Below, one piece after another: positions 17,114-28,146 of a stretch of DNA of 62,771 bases. Under the pieces are notes generated by a model. It made no database searches. It worked only from the letters and a program-made list of their open reading frames with translations, and was not told where the DNA came from. Position 1 is the first letter of the stretch. Each line of letters opens with the position of its first letter. Location: NCBI GenBank assembly GCA_902786665.1, contig CADADN010000047.1, positions 1 through 62,771 on the forward strand. Reading direction: 5' to 3'. This stretch comes from an uncultured Prevotellaceae bacterium (GTDB taxonomy: Bacteria; Bacteroidota; Bacteroidia; Bacteroidales; Bacteroidaceae). Made by a program: the position numbers and the translations under genes.

Positions 17114-19021
17114 TCAGAACTCCACGTTGACTCCCGCCATGAAGGTGGCTCGAGGCATGGGATATCCCAGGTTGATTTCATATTTCTCCGCGAGCAGTTT
17201 TTCCCCCCTGACCCACAGTCGGAGAGCCTTGGTGGCATTGAAGTTGACTGCAGCGTTGAGCAGGCAGAAGTCTTCCTTGGTCTCGGTGGCTCCCACTGAT
17301 GTGTAGAGACCATTGATGTATTGAAGTCCCACATTGATCCTCCAACGCCCTAAACGCCCTATGCGGTAGTCGGCGCCGAGGAAACCTTTGTATTCCGGTG
17401 CCGCCAACACCTTGTTTTCCATATGCAGGAAGGAGTGGTTGGTGCTTACTCTCCAATGGCGGTTGATATGCCATGAGGCATCCAGTTCCACACCACTGTT
17501 CTCAATCTCCCCCGTGTTCACATTCCTGGGCTTTCCATCCACTTGCATGGTCTGTATCATGTTGTCGCCCTTGATATAGAAGAGGTTCAAGCCATATTCG
17601 AAGTATCCGGAAGACAATCCGGGACTATGCCTCCAGGAGAGTTCGTAGTTCCACATCCGCTCCGGTTCCAGGTCGGTGTTCGATGGTGGATAGAGATACA
17701 TCTCACGCATGGTGGGGTTTCTGAATCCCTTGCTCGCCATCGCCTTGATTTCCCCCGTCGCCATAGGTCGCACGACAACACCCGCCTGCGGAATGAGTTC
17801 CGTCCCGGTGATGTTGTGATGGTCCACGCGCAAGCCGACATCAACGGTCAGCCATTGCAACAAGTCCTGTCGGAAGTCGACGTATCCCGCCACTTCATCA
17901 CGGTTTGACCTGCCGCTCTGCTTGTTGGGTGTGTCGAGCACCTCCCCCGTCGCTTTCGAGGTATAGAACGCCTTTCCATAGATATGCTGATAGTCGACAC
18001 CCACCGTGAGCCTGTTGCCCTCGAAGAGTCTGGCGCTCTGGTACCATGAGACGCCGGTGAGTGCATCCTGCGACCTAAAATAGCGCACCGTGGGGCTTGC
18101 GGGGTCGGCGGTGCCGTCATCTATCTTGTGCCTTCCGAAATTGGAATAGACGCTTATGGCGCCACTGGTGTTATTGTAATGGTTCTCCAAAGCCGCCGAC
18201 ACCACCCCGCGGGTGATCCACTGGTTGGCTTCGAACATCGGTTTGGAAGTGGTGCCGGGATAACTGGCGTTGAAGTGTGTGACGTCGGCATCAACATAGG
18301 CGTTCCAATGGGCGGAGAAGTCATAGCCCACCTTGAAATATCCCCCGTACTGCTCGAAGCCCATGCGCGGCCTGTGGTTGTCGGTGCGAGCATACTGTGC
18401 AGCCACCGTGGTGGAGAGCTTCCCACTCCTCATTTGGTTGGAGGCCTCAGCCTGCACCGTGCCATAACTGCCTGCACCGACATTGAGGTTGGTCTTCACG
18501 CCGTCGCTGTGCATCGCCCGCGTCACGATGTTCATCACGCCACCCATGGCATTGGAGCCATAGAGCACGGAAGCCGGGCCTCTGAGCACCTCCACCCTGT
18601 CGGCCATCAATGTCTGGTAACTGTCGCTGATGGGATGTCCATATACCCCTTGGTATTGCGGATGACCGTCGATGAGGACGAGCAACTGTCCCGCCCCGCC
18701 GGTGATGCCTCTCATATTGATGCCTCCGGCAGCCCCGGTCGAGACGCCATAGCCCATCATCGAACGACCGGTGACAAAGAGTCCCGGCACCTGCTGCATC
18801 ACCGTCGGCAGCACGTTCACTTGATTTTGCTCCGTCAACTTATCCCTTGAGATGACAGTCACCGTCATCGGGAGGTGCCTCACGTCGGTGGCATAGCGTG
18901 TTCCTGTCACCACCACCTCGCGTATCTCACGGGTGTTGCCGAATGTCAACGTGTCGGTCTGTGCTTGCATATTAGCGCACCCCACCACAAAGGCAAGGAG
19001 CATCAAGATATTCTTTTTCAT
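17114..19021 (-). CDS. TonB-dependent outer membrane receptor
   Basis: The 635-residue protein has a signal peptide (MKKNILMLLAFVVGCANMQAQ), a TonB-box-like EVVVTGTRYA (~35-44), a plug domain (LPMTVTVISRDKL, LLVLIDGHPQYQGVYG, DRVEVLRGPASVLYGSNAMG to ~165) and a 22-strand-type beta-barrel ending in the aromatic residue of AGVNVEF. No N-terminal carboxypeptidase-like domain is present, so it belongs to the FepA/BtuB-like group for siderophores, haem or cobalamin rather than to SusC. The ligand cannot be read from sequence, and no partner lipoprotein adjoins it. TATCTTTG upstream is its likely -7 box. Confidence 0.9.
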   Translation of the reverse strand: MKKNILMLLAFVVGCANMQAQTDTLTFGNTREIREVVVTGTRYATDVRHLPMTVTVISRDKLTEQNQVNVLPTVMQQVPGLFVTGRSMMGYGVSTGAAGGINMRGITGGAGQLLVLIDGHPQYQGVYGHPISDSYQTLMADRVEVLRGPASVLYGSNAMGGVMNIVTRAMHSDGVKTNLNVGAGSYGTVQAEASNQMRSGKLSTTVAAQYARTDNHRPRMGFEQYGGYFKVGYDFSAHWNAYVDADVTHFNASYPGTTSKPMFEANQWITRGVVSAALENHYNNTSGAISVYSNFGRHKIDDGTADPASPTVRYFRSQDALTGVSWYQSARLFEGNRLTVGVDYQHIYGKAFYTSKATGEVLDTPNKQSGRSNRDEVAGYVDFRQDLLQWLTVDVGLRVDHHNITGTELIPQAGVVVRPMATGEIKAMASKGFRNPTMREMYLYPPSNTDLEPERMWNYELSWRHSPGLSSGYFEYGLNLFYIKGDNMIQTMQVDGKPRNVNTGEIENSGVELDASWHINRHWRVSTNHSFLHMENKVLAAPEYKGFLGADYRIGRLGRWRINVGLQYINGLYTSVGATETKEDFCLLNAAVNFNATKALRLWVRGEKLLAEKYEINLGYPMPRATFMAGVNVEF

Positions 19022-19070
19022 TATTGTTGCAATTTTCGTAAGTGTATCAACAAAATAGTATTTTGGGGTT

Positions 19071-19078
19071 CAAAGATA
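19071..19078 (-). promoter_or_regulatory. Promoter -7 element of the TonB-receptor gene
   Basis: On the minus strand TATCTTTG matches TAnnTTTG and sits 50 bp before the ATG at 19021. A TTTTTTG at a slightly long spacing (~23 bp) upstream may serve as -33. Confidence 0.5.
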
Positions 19079-19213
19079 AGACATTTTGTCAAATATGCCA
19101 TCAAAAAATCATTTTTTCTTACATCATATCATCATAAATGAGGAGGTTCCCCCTCGCCCCCTCCTTGGCCTTTAGGGCAGGTGCCGTGCCTGCCCGGTTC
19201 ACAACCACCCCCG

Positions 19214-19279
19214 CCCCTCCTTAATCCTAAGGAGGGGTACCTGCCCTCCCCCCGTCCCCCTCCCGACATCGGGAGGGGG
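19214..19279. repeat. Pair of perfect G/C palindromes in a 600-bp gap
   Basis: CCCCTCCTTA/TAAGGAGGGG (19214-19237, 4-base loop) and CCCCCTCCCGA/TCGGGAGGGGG (19256-19279, 2-base loop) are perfect stems of 10 and 11 bp. They lie in a C-rich stretch (19141-19330) related to the dispersed G-rich repeats elsewhere in the window. No gene is seen between 19079 and 19625. Confidence 0.6.
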
Positions 19280-19625
19280 CTCAACCGCACCTACTCGGTG
19301 CTCGTTCACTAAGGTGCCGCTCCCTTAAAAGCGGTCGCCGTAGATTGTTTACGCAACAAAGTTGCGATTTTTTGTGTTCGCTGCGCTCACCTAACAACAT
19401 TTTACAAACCATATGCATAGGGTGGTTGTCACCATTTCTCCTCCAAAAAGCGGTGAGAGTAAACATATGTCCCTTTATCTCCAGAAAGTTGAGTGAGACA
19501 TAGGTTAATAATATATAAAAAGGGGCGGGATAGCAGAATGTGATTTGGATAATCCTATAATTTGGTCTAAATTTGAAACCTAAAACCATCAAATTCACTA
19601 AAAGACTCACTAAAAAAAGAATACG

Positions 19626-20144
19626 ATGAATTACAAAAAGATTTTCATGGTCATGGCATTGGCGGCCTTTGCGGTTTTCGCCCAAGCCCAAGTGTTGGAT
19701 GTTTTCATCTCCGACGCCACAGGCTCACCCACCAATGTGAGAAACGCCCCGAACGGCAAGGTGGTAGCCCATTTGAATCCCACCAGCGGCATCATGATAG
19801 GTGTGGAATCACCCAAGAACGGCTGGTGGAAAATCACTGACAATTATTACTCCGACCCCGACAAAGACTTTGAGGACGAATACCTGAAAGGCTCCACCAC
19901 CGGTTATTGGATTCACCATTCTGTCTTGGCCGTGGCAACCAGGAACTATGGCGGGGAGACCCTCCGTCTTCGGAAGTCGCCTTCTTCAAGAGCGCAGGCG
20001 GTATATTCCTTCAATGAGGAAATCATGCTGCGTCCTTTGGAAGTCAAAGGCGACTGGGTGAAAGTGAAGACCACCGATGGCAAGCACACAGGTTGGATAG
20101 AAGCAGAATGGCTGTGTGGCAATTCAGTGACCAACTGCTGTTGA
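19626..20144 (+). CDS. Secreted protein with two SH3-like domains
   Basis: The 172-residue protein has a signal peptide (MNYKKIFMVMALAAFAVFAQAQ). Two bacterial SH3-type segments follow: residues ~25-75 (DATGSPTNVRNAPNGKVVAHL, NGWWKI) and ~100-165 (GGETLRLRKSPSSRAQAVYSF, GDWVKVKTTDGKHTGWIEAEWL). Such domains usually bind cell-wall peptides or serve as protein-interaction modules. There is no catalytic domain, so it may be a wall-binding or adaptor protein. It stands alone, converging with the esterase gene across a hairpin. Confidence 0.75.
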   Translation: MNYKKIFMVMALAAFAVFAQAQVLDVFISDATGSPTNVRNAPNGKVVAHLNPTSGIMIGVESPKNGWWKITDNYYSDPDKDFEDEYLKGSTTGYWIHHSVLAVATRNYGGETLRLRKSPSSRAQAVYSFNEEIMLRPLEVKGDWVKVKTTDGKHTGWIEAEWLCGNSVTNCC

Positions 20145-20197
20145 ATCATCCTAAAGATTTGAGATTTGAGATTTGAGATTTGAGATTGAAGATTGAG

Positions 20198-20248
20198 GAC
20201 AAAAGCAAAGGGAAGGCTCTTTATGGGAGCCTCCCCTTTGCTTTTGTC
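20198..20248. terminator. Bidirectional terminator-like hairpin
   Basis: Arms GACAAAAGCAAAGGG and CCCTTTGCTTTTGTC pair almost perfectly, and the inner AGGCTC/GAGCCT extends the stem, leaving a 6-base loop. It lies between the convergent SH3 and esterase genes. Just before it are four tandem copies of AGATTTG (20156-20187). Confidence 0.7.
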
Positions 20249-20265
20249 CTGTTACTTGTCGCCTG

Positions 20266-21492
<1,227 letters not shown>

Positions 21493-21529
21493 TTATTTTC
21501 TTGCTTTCGTTGGTAGGGCAACTGTTGGA

Positions 21530-23884
21530 CTATCTTTTTAAAAGGTTCATCTTCACTTCCGGCTTCATCACATCGTTGACCTTTCGTGACTGAGCTTTGG
21601 CAGTAGCACTGAGCGTGGCCTTGATGTCTTTCGAAGATGCTCCTATGAGGAATTGGTATTCGCCGGCAGCCACCACCCATGCGGAGGCTTCTTCGTCAAA
21701 GGAGGCGAGGTCTTCTGCCTTCACAAACATGGTCAAGGTTTCGCTCTCCCCAGGTTTCAGGAGTTTGGTCTTGGCATAAGCCTTCATTTCCTTGACGGGT
21801 TTGTTGGCAGCCTTGTTGTCGGGTGCGGAGACGTAAAGTTGCACCACCTCCTTTCCATCATGTTCACCACTGTTCTTCACGTCGACGGTCACCTCATAGC
21901 CATCGCCTTTCGCCGTGACCTTCGCATTGTCGTATTCGAAGTTGGCATAACTGAGACCGAAGCCGAAAGGATAGCTTACCGGAACGTCGAAAGAATCGAA
22001 ATAGCGGTAACCCACATAGATGTCTTCCTCATATTCAGTGTAATCCACATTCCTCACATTGCCCTTATGTCCCTGATTCATCATATCGATGCGTGGGTCC
22101 TGGTCGATGGGGAAATTCTTGGAAGAATAGGCGTCGGCAAACTTCACCGGCCACGTCATGGTGAACTTTCCGGATGGCGACTGCTTTCCGCTGAGCACAT
22201 CAACCACGCTGTTGCCGCCCTCCTGCCCAGCCTGCCATGCGCAGAGGATGGCATCGGGCAGTTCTTTCCAGGAGTCGGTCTCAATGACGCCGCCGATGTT
22301 CAGCAGCACCACCACCTTCTTGCCCGCCTTGTGGTAGGTCTCACAGACCTGTTCCATGAGTTTTCTCTCGGAGTCACTGAGGTTGAAGTCAGCCACCTTG
22401 CGGTCGAGGAACTCCCCCGATAATCTTCCAATGGTGACCACTGCGATATCGGTCTCCTCGGCTTGCTTTGTCAACTCCTCCGCTGTGAAGAGTTTCTCAT
22501 CGGGCAACGGCTGTGGCATGAAACTTTGCAGTTGGGCGGCATTCGGGTCTTTCTTGGCAGCCTCCTCCAAAGCAGCCTTTGCTTTTGCCTTGCAATCGGC
22601 AAGATAGGTTTCGTAGGACTTCTTCAACTCATCGGAAACGGTGTAGCCGCCATTCTTCATGCCATCGAGCAGAGAGACGACATAGGCATGGTTGACATTG
22701 CCCGAGCCCGTGCCTCCTGCTATGAAGTCGTAGGAAGTGTTGCCGTAGAGAGCCACCTTCTTGATATTCTCCGAGAGCGGCAGTGTCTTCTCGTTCTTCA
22801 TCAGCACCATGCCTTCAGCAGCCGACTGCCTTGTCACTTGTGCGTGAGCTTTAAGGTCGGGTTTGTTGGAAAATTTGTATCCTTGGTAGCGCGGACTCTT
22901 CTGTATGAGGTTGAGCGTGCGCTTGACGCTACGGTCGAGGTCGGCCTCGGCAAGTTTTCCGCTCTTCACGCCGGCAACGATGGAGTCATACTGCTCCGCC
23001 TTTCCCGGTTGCAGCATGTCATTGCCTGCCCACATCTGCTTGGCGCCGTCCTTGCCGCCGAACCAGTCAGTCATCACGGTGCCCTCATAGCCCCATTCCC
23101 CACGGAGTATGGTTTCCACGAGGTCCTTGCTCTCTGAAGTGTAGATGCCATTGACGTAGTTGTAGGATGTCATCACCGTCCATGGCTTGCTCTCCTTGAT
23201 GGCGATTTCAAACCCCTTCAGGTAAATCTCACGCAACGCACGTTGTGAGATTCTAGCATCGGTGTTCATACGGTTGGTCTCCTGGTTGTTGGCTGCAAAA
23301 TGCTTGATGCTGGTGCCCACATTGTTCTTTTGCACACCCTTGATATATGCGGAAGCGGTCTTTCCTGCGACAACGGGGTCCTCGGAATAGTATTCGAAAT
23401 TGCGTCCGCAGAGCGGATTGCGCATGATGTTCACGGCAGGAGCGAGCAGGACGTCGGCACCATATTCCTTCACCTCCTCACCGATGGCCTCTCCCACCTC
23501 TTCCACGAGTTGGGTGTTCCATGTGGAGGCGAGCAGTGTTCCGATGGGGAAATGGGTGCAATAGTAGGTGCCCTTGTCGCCCTCGCGTGTCGCGTCGATA
23601 CGAAGGCCTGCCGGTCCGTCGGCGAGGACTATGGCCGGTATTCCCATACTGTCGAGAGGATAGGTGGTGCCTGCAGCACCGGGCAAAAGGTTTTTCGTGG
23701 TGCCGATGACGGCGTCGTCTCCGGAAAAGCCCGCCATCCCCGTTCCGATGACGAAATGTGCCTTGTCTTCAAGCGACATCTTTCCCAGTGTCTCTTCCTG
23801 ATTGATGATTTTCTGCGGTGCCTCCGTCGTGGTGCATCCCACAACAAGGAAGGCTGTAATGAATGTTGAAATGATTTTTTTCAT
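21530..23884 (-). CDS. GH3 beta-glycosidase, lipoprotein
   Basis: The 784-residue protein has a lipoprotein signal with lipobox VVGC (Cys17). The GH3 barrel includes LADGPAGLRID, KHFAANNQETNR and the nucleophile Asp273 in TVMTDWFGGKDG. The second alpha/beta sandwich domain (~400-620) and a C-terminal fibronectin-III-like domain (VTVDVKNSGEHDGKEVVQLY) complete the usual layout. Family activities include beta-glucosidase and beta-xylosidase; with the esterase next door, a role in hemicellulose breakdown at the cell surface or periplasm is likely. Confidence 0.92.
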   Translation of the reverse strand: MKKIISTFITAFLVVGCTTTEAPQKIINQEETLGKMSLEDKAHFVIGTGMAGFSGDDAVIGTTKNLLPGAAGTTYPLDSMGIPAIVLADGPAGLRIDATREGDKGTYYCTHFPIGTLLASTWNTQLVEEVGEAIGEEVKEYGADVLLAPAVNIMRNPLCGRNFEYYSEDPVVAGKTASAYIKGVQKNNVGTSIKHFAANNQETNRMNTDARISQRALREIYLKGFEIAIKESKPWTVMTSYNYVNGIYTSESKDLVETILRGEWGYEGTVMTDWFGGKDGAKQMWAGNDMLQPGKAEQYDSIVAGVKSGKLAEADLDRSVKRTLNLIQKSPRYQGYKFSNKPDLKAHAQVTRQSAAEGMVLMKNEKTLPLSENIKKVALYGNTSYDFIAGGTGSGNVNHAYVVSLLDGMKNGGYTVSDELKKSYETYLADCKAKAKAALEEAAKKDPNAAQLQSFMPQPLPDEKLFTAEELTKQAEETDIAVVTIGRLSGEFLDRKVADFNLSDSERKLMEQVCETYHKAGKKVVVLLNIGGVIETDSWKELPDAILCAWQAGQEGGNSVVDVLSGKQSPSGKFTMTWPVKFADAYSSKNFPIDQDPRIDMMNQGHKGNVRNVDYTEYEEDIYVGYRYFDSFDVPVSYPFGFGLSYANFEYDNAKVTAKGDGYEVTVDVKNSGEHDGKEVVQLYVSAPDNKAANKPVKEMKAYAKTKLLKPGESETLTMFVKAEDLASFDEEASAWVVAAGEYQFLIGASSKDIKATLSATAKAQSRKVNDVMKPEVKMNLLKR

Positions 23885-23902
23885 TGTATTACATGGATTT
23901 GG

Positions 23903-24126
23903 TTATTTGAACAACAATGGTGTGAACTCCGAGAGGTATATGCGCCAATTTCGCCAGATGTGTCCTCCATCGGTGCCACCATGCGGAAGGTCACAGTTTT
24001 GTTGGCATTCACCTCAGGCGAGACGACTTGCTCCCCCTGCCCCCAATTGAGGTTCTGCTGGGCAAGCATCGTCGCACCCAGCATACAGAAGGCTGCCAAT
24101 AAAATAGCTTTCAATGTTTTCATCAT
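23903..24126 (-). pseudogene. Esterase paralog with large internal deletion
   Basis: Reading left from ATG 24126 (or 24123), a signal peptide (MMKTLKAILLAAFCMLGA) and the beginning of an E-set domain (ANKTVTFRMVAP) match the start of the 20266-21468 esterase. Immediately afterwards, in another frame, comes [14 protein letters not shown]...LLFK and a stop at 23903-23905, matching that esterase's last 23 residues. About 320 codons, including the Ser nucleophile, are missing, joined at about 23975. It is a clear deletion relic of a second CE1-type esterase and lies 19 bp before the GH3 start. Confidence 0.8.
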
Positions 24127-24373
24127 ATAAGGTTTTGGTTGAATGTACAAATTTAAGAAAAACAATTGACATATCAATCATTTTTTTCAATTATTTGAAA
24201 TAATTATGCTGCTAGGGGGGATTGGACATGTAGCGCATGGACTGTAACGATAAATCAGAGTAGCCGGAGTGGTCGGAGGAATCGGAATTGAAAAATAAGT
24301 GCATTATTATTCGGTTATTTGATTTTTTTCACTACTTTTGCAGTATCAATCAAACAATCTTATACGACAAACT

Positions 24374-25879
24374 ATGGAAAATTTACATCTGAAGATGAAT
24401 GCCAACCCCGTGGTGGCATACCTGCAAAAACCGGCAGAAGAACTAACCAAGACCGACATCATGCGTTTCATCTCGGAGAACGACATCCGGATGGTCAACT
24501 TCATGTACCCTGGAGGCGACGGCAAACTGAAGACCCTCAATTTCGTCATCAACGACGCCGCATACCTCGACACCATACTCACCTGCGGTGAACGAGTGGA
24601 CGGCAGCAGCCTGTTTTCCTTCGTAGAGGCAGGAAGCAGCGACCTCTACGTCATCCCAAGATATGCCACCGCCTTCGTGGACCCCTTCGCCGAGATTCCG
24701 ACCCTGTGCATGCTCTGCTCCTTCTTCGACAAGGAAGGCTCCCTGCTTGAAAGCGCCCCTGAACAGACATTGGCGAAGGCCTGCCGCGCCTTCACCCGAG
24801 TGACGGGAATGGAGTTCCATGCAATGGGTGAACTGGAATACTACGTCATCTTCGACGACGACGGTTGTTTCCCTGCCATCGACCAACACGGCTATCATGA
24901 ATCCGCTCCCTATGCCAAGGCCAATGAGTTCCGTGCCAAGTGCATGCTCTACATCTCCCAAACGGGAGGACAAATCAAATACGGACATTCCGAGGTGGGC
25001 AACTTCGTCCTCGACGGGAAAGTCTATGAGCAAAACGAGATAGAGTTTCTTCCCGTCAAGGCGGAACAGGCAGCCGACCAACTGATGCTGGCGAAATGGG
25101 TGATTCGCAACCTCGCCTACCGCATGGGGTTGGACGTCACCTTCGCGCCGAAAATCACTGCGGGGAAGGCGGGGTCGGGCCTGCACATCCATATGCGCAT
25201 GATGCGCGACGGGCGAAACTGCATGGTTGAGGACGGCCGACTGAGCGACGACGCCCGCCGTATGATTGCCGGCATGATGCTCCTCGCTCCAAGCATCACC
25301 GCCTTCGGCAACAAGACCCCGATGTCCTATTTCCGACTCGTCCCTCACCAGGAGGCCCCGACCAACGTATGTTGGGGCGACCGCAACCGTTCGGTGTTGG
25401 TGCGTGTCCCATTAGGTTGGAATTCCGGGGTGGACATGTGCCATGCAGCAAACCCGTCGCAACCATCCTGTGAAGTGGACACAACGATGAAACAGACGGT
25501 GGAGATGCGTTCCCCGGATGGTTCGGCTGACCTCTACCAACTCATCGCCGGCCTTTGCGTGGCGTGCCGCTGCGGTTTCGAGATGCCCGATGCCTTGGAG
25601 GTGGCAGAGCGCACCTACGTCAACGTGAACATCCACGACGCTTCCAACAAGGAACGCTTGGCCCAATTGGCCCAGTTGCCCGACAGTTGTGTGGCATCCG
25701 CCGACTGCCTGGAGCAGCAACGTGGCTATTATGAGCGCGACGGTGTGTTCAGTGCGGCAACAATCGACAGCATCATCTCCCAGTTGCGTTCCTTCAACGA
25801 CAGCAACCTCCGTGCCGAGATAGGACAAGACAAGGAAGCCATCCTCCGCCTGGTCCACACCTATTTCCACTGCGGATGA
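24374..25879 (+). CDS. Glutamine synthetase family protein
   Basis: The 501-residue protein has the glutamine synthetase fold: an N-terminal beta-grasp part (IRMVNFMYPGGDGKLKTLNF), MGELEYYVI (metal-binding Glu), NEIEFLPVKAEQAADQL, AGSGLHIHMRM (metal-binding His), and NRSVLVRVPLG for ATP/glutamate. It resembles the ~500-residue short group rather than the 700-residue type III enzymes common in Bacteroidetes. It may make glutamine or a gamma-glutamyl amide of another amine. ATG 24374 is chosen; TACTTTTG at 24333-24340 is a likely -7 box. A hairpin terminator follows at 26083-26125. Confidence 0.85.
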   Translation: MENLHLKMNANPVVAYLQKPAEELTKTDIMRFISENDIRMVNFMYPGGDGKLKTLNFVINDAAYLDTILTCGERVDGSSLFSFVEAGSSDLYVIPRYATAFVDPFAEIPTLCMLCSFFDKEGSLLESAPEQTLAKACRAFTRVTGMEFHAMGELEYYVIFDDDGCFPAIDQHGYHESAPYAKANEFRAKCMLYISQTGGQIKYGHSEVGNFVLDGKVYEQNEIEFLPVKAEQAADQLMLAKWVIRNLAYRMGLDVTFAPKITAGKAGSGLHIHMRMMRDGRNCMVEDGRLSDDARRMIAGMMLLAPSITAFGNKTPMSYFRLVPHQEAPTNVCWGDRNRSVLVRVPLGWNSGVDMCHAANPSQPSCEVDTTMKQTVEMRSPDGSADLYQLIAGLCVACRCGFEMPDALEVAERTYVNVNIHDASNKERLAQLAQLPDSCVASADCLEQQRGYYERDGVFSAATIDSIISQLRSFNDSNLRAEIGQDKEAILRLVHTYFHCG

Positions 25880-25913
25880 AGAAGATTGAAAATTGAAGAT
25901 TGAAGATTGAAAA

Positions 25914-26065
25914 TTGGCCTGCGGCCGAAGTTGCTCACGCTCGGCAGACTACAAGCAAGCTTGGTATGCACTCGCTTAATCGCACCTTTGGCCTGCGGCC
26001 GAAGTTGCTCACGCTCGGCAGACTACAAGCAAGCTTGGTTTGCACTTGCTTAATCGCAACTTTGA
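25914..26065. repeat. Two tandem ~75-bp repeats, also at 39511-39668 inverted
   Basis: GGCCTGCGGCCGAAGTTGC begins at 25916 and again at 25990, each followed by a hairpin-forming stretch around CAAGCAAGCTTG and TCGCTTAATCGCA. Two tandem copies of the same unit occur inverted at 39511-39668. Short GAAGATTGAAAATTGA runs border both loci. They lie downstream of genes and contain no ORF of interest. Confidence 0.8.
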
Positions 26066-26082
26066 AGATTTTAGACTGAAAA

Positions 26083-26125
26083 AAAAGGAAAGGGGCTGGC
26101 CCAATTGGCCAACCCCTTTTCTTTT
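26083..26125. terminator. Bidirectional terminator between convergent genes
   Basis: AAAAGGAAAGGGGCTGGCC pairs with GGCCAACCCCTTTTCTTTT with two mismatches and a short loop; A-rich and T-rich ends serve both directions. It separates the glutamine synthetase family gene and the leftward LamG-type gene. Confidence 0.8.
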
Positions 26126-26172
26126 ATGTTTCATAGGACTTACAGGTCTTATAAGCCTATTAAACGGCAGTC

Positions 26173-28101
26173 TTATTTGTTGATCATCTTCTTTCCGTCC
26201 TTGATGACGATGCCCTTGTAAGACTCGTTCACCCGTTGTCCGGCGAGGTTGTAGATGGCGCCATTGGAGGTGTTGTTGTAAACTTTCACCATCTCAACGC
26301 CAGTGAAGTAGTTCTCCCATTCAGGGAAGTCGGCTGTCATCTGAGCCTTGATTTCTCCCTGGGTCATCTTGCTGTTCTTGATCATCAGACGAGCGAAACG
26401 GAATGGGGAGTCAAGGTCGTTCCAGTCCCAAGCCTGGTTGCCACCGAGGCATACATACTTCAAGTCTTCTCCGTGGTCGAAGAGGCCGCTGATGATTTGT
26501 CCCTCGGTCACGCCGTCCACATTCCACTCATTCTTTACTTCGCCGTCCATATAGATGGAAGCATTGGTGTCGGTGAAGACAGCGGTGAAATAGTGCCACT
26601 TCTGGTCTTCCAGCCAGTTGCCCACCAAGTTGAAGGCAGCGTCTCCTGCCTCCCAGGCATTGCTGTTGTAGATGTTCACCTTGCCACCCACGGCTTGTGC
26701 GCCAGTGAAGTCACACCATCCGGAGCAGTTGACCTGGATGGGTCCGCGGCTTTGCATGGCCAGCATGGGCCAGGTGTTGGGGGTATTCTTCTGAGCATAG
26801 GCGGTGAAGAGCGGTGCATAGGTGTACTGGTCGGGAGTGAAGCCCTCAGCACTCACCCAGAAAGCGATGGTCAACTCATGGGTCTTCTGCGAGTGTGCCA
26901 ACACATCCTCGGGGAGGAGGCAGTAGTTCTGACGCGGACCATTGCCAATCACGTTCTGATAGTAGTCGCCAAAGACGGCTCCTTCTTCCTCGGTGCTTAC
27001 AAACTGTCCGTCACCCACGGCTTTCTCGCCCTTCCAAGTCACGCGCTCGCCAGTCACATCATCCTCGTAGGTGGAGAAATTGGTGGTGTAGACGTAAGCA
27101 GCCTCGATGCCGGAGATGAGTTCCTCGGCGGTCTTTCCCTCATGGAACTCAAAGCCGCCGAAACCGATTTGTGAACTGTGTTGGAACACCCAGTATTCCT
27201 CACCAGCCTCGATGTCGAAGGTCAGCCATCCCCAGAAATTCTGGTTGCCGTTTCCAATGACATATTGGCGCTCCACTGCCATGGCGTCGCACTCAGCCTT
27301 CTTGGCAGCCAGTTCCTCCTCGGTGTACGTGCCGGGATTCTCCTCGTTGGCCTTCACCATCTTGTCGTATGCATCATAGATGTAGACATGGTGCACAGAG
27401 TCCACCTGCTCCACGGTGAGCAGCTTCTTCTTGCCATCGGCATCGTTGACGCCATTGATGTAGCCGGAAGCATAAAGTGGCTGAGCCTTCATATCCTTGG
27501 CATTGACCACGAAGGTCTTGCGATTGCCCTTGTTGGCCCACACCTTCACCTTGAAGGCACCCTTCTCAGTGGCGGTGAACTTGTAATACAGACCTGTGAT
27601 GGGCATGCCTTTCGAACCATCGGGTTCATAATAGACATAGTCGGCCTTGTAGCTGCCCTCGATGAGTTCGCCGTCCTTGGAGTTTTGCACGGCATACATC
27701 TCAACGTAGGGGTTTCCTGTGCCAGTGACATACCAGAAGTCGATGTCGCCCTGGTTCTTCATTCCCCAACTGACATCGTTCCAAGCATTCACAGACTGGA
27801 TGTAATAGGTGTTTTCCAACCCTTCCACCGGTGCTCCGATGGTGATTTGCTGGGCGGCACCACCTATGTCAGGATCGTTGGCGGGAGTCGTACCCCCCAC
27901 GCCTGTGACGGTGGCTTTTCCAGCCTTCATGACAACGATGGACTTGCCATCGGTTGTGTTGTTGGCCACTCCTCCGCTTTCGCCGGAGACAGCAGCAAAC
28001 TCAGGAGCCAACTTGCCATCAGCGATGGCGTTATAGACATCCTGTGCATTGGCGCTTATGGCGCTTATCGCCAAAGCAATCAGAGTAATAGTTTTCTTCA
28101 T
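26173..28101 (-). CDS. Large secreted protein with LamG-like lectin domain
   Basis: The 642-residue protein starts at ATG 28101 with a signal peptide (MKKTITLIALAISAISANAQ). An N-terminal half (~25-320) of beta-rich sequence has no recognised family. Residues ~400-590 look like a concanavalin A/LamG-type sandwich (LTIAFWVSAEGF, WHYFTAVFTDTNASIYMDG, FRFARLMIKNSKMT), which usually binds sugars. The end (AIYNLAGQRVNESYKGIVIK) is the sorting-like tail, so surface attachment or secretion through a dedicated system is likely. Function is probably binding of a polysaccharide; no catalytic motif is seen. Promoter at 28147-28175. Confidence 0.7.
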   Translation of the reverse strand: MKKTITLIALAISAISANAQDVYNAIADGKLAPEFAAVSGESGGVANNTTDGKSIVVMKAGKATVTGVGGTTPANDPDIGGAAQQITIGAPVEGLENTYYIQSVNAWNDVSWGMKNQGDIDFWYVTGTGNPYVEMYAVQNSKDGELIEGSYKADYVYYEPDGSKGMPITGLYYKFTATEKGAFKVKVWANKGNRKTFVVNAKDMKAQPLYASGYINGVNDADGKKKLLTVEQVDSVHHVYIYDAYDKMVKANEENPGTYTEEELAAKKAECDAMAVERQYVIGNGNQNFWGWLTFDIEAGEEYWVFQHSSQIGFGGFEFHEGKTAEELISGIEAAYVYTTNFSTYEDDVTGERVTWKGEKAVGDGQFVSTEEEGAVFGDYYQNVIGNGPRQNYCLLPEDVLAHSQKTHELTIAFWVSAEGFTPDQYTYAPLFTAYAQKNTPNTWPMLAMQSRGPIQVNCSGWCDFTGAQAVGGKVNIYNSNAWEAGDAAFNLVGNWLEDQKWHYFTAVFTDTNASIYMDGEVKNEWNVDGVTEGQIISGLFDHGEDLKYVCLGGNQAWDWNDLDSPFRFARLMIKNSKMTQGEIKAQMTADFPEWENYFTGVEMVKVYNNTSNGAIYNLAGQRVNESYKGIVIKDGKKMINK

Positions 28102-28146
28102 ACAATTTGTTTTAACGGATTTATAGATAGTAGTGATTGCAAAAGC

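Noticed and set aside
19281-19691. Minus-strand 136-codon ORF upstream of the SH3 protein gene
   Set aside because: Overlaps the start of the SH3 gene and crosses repeat DNA; no motif or promoter.
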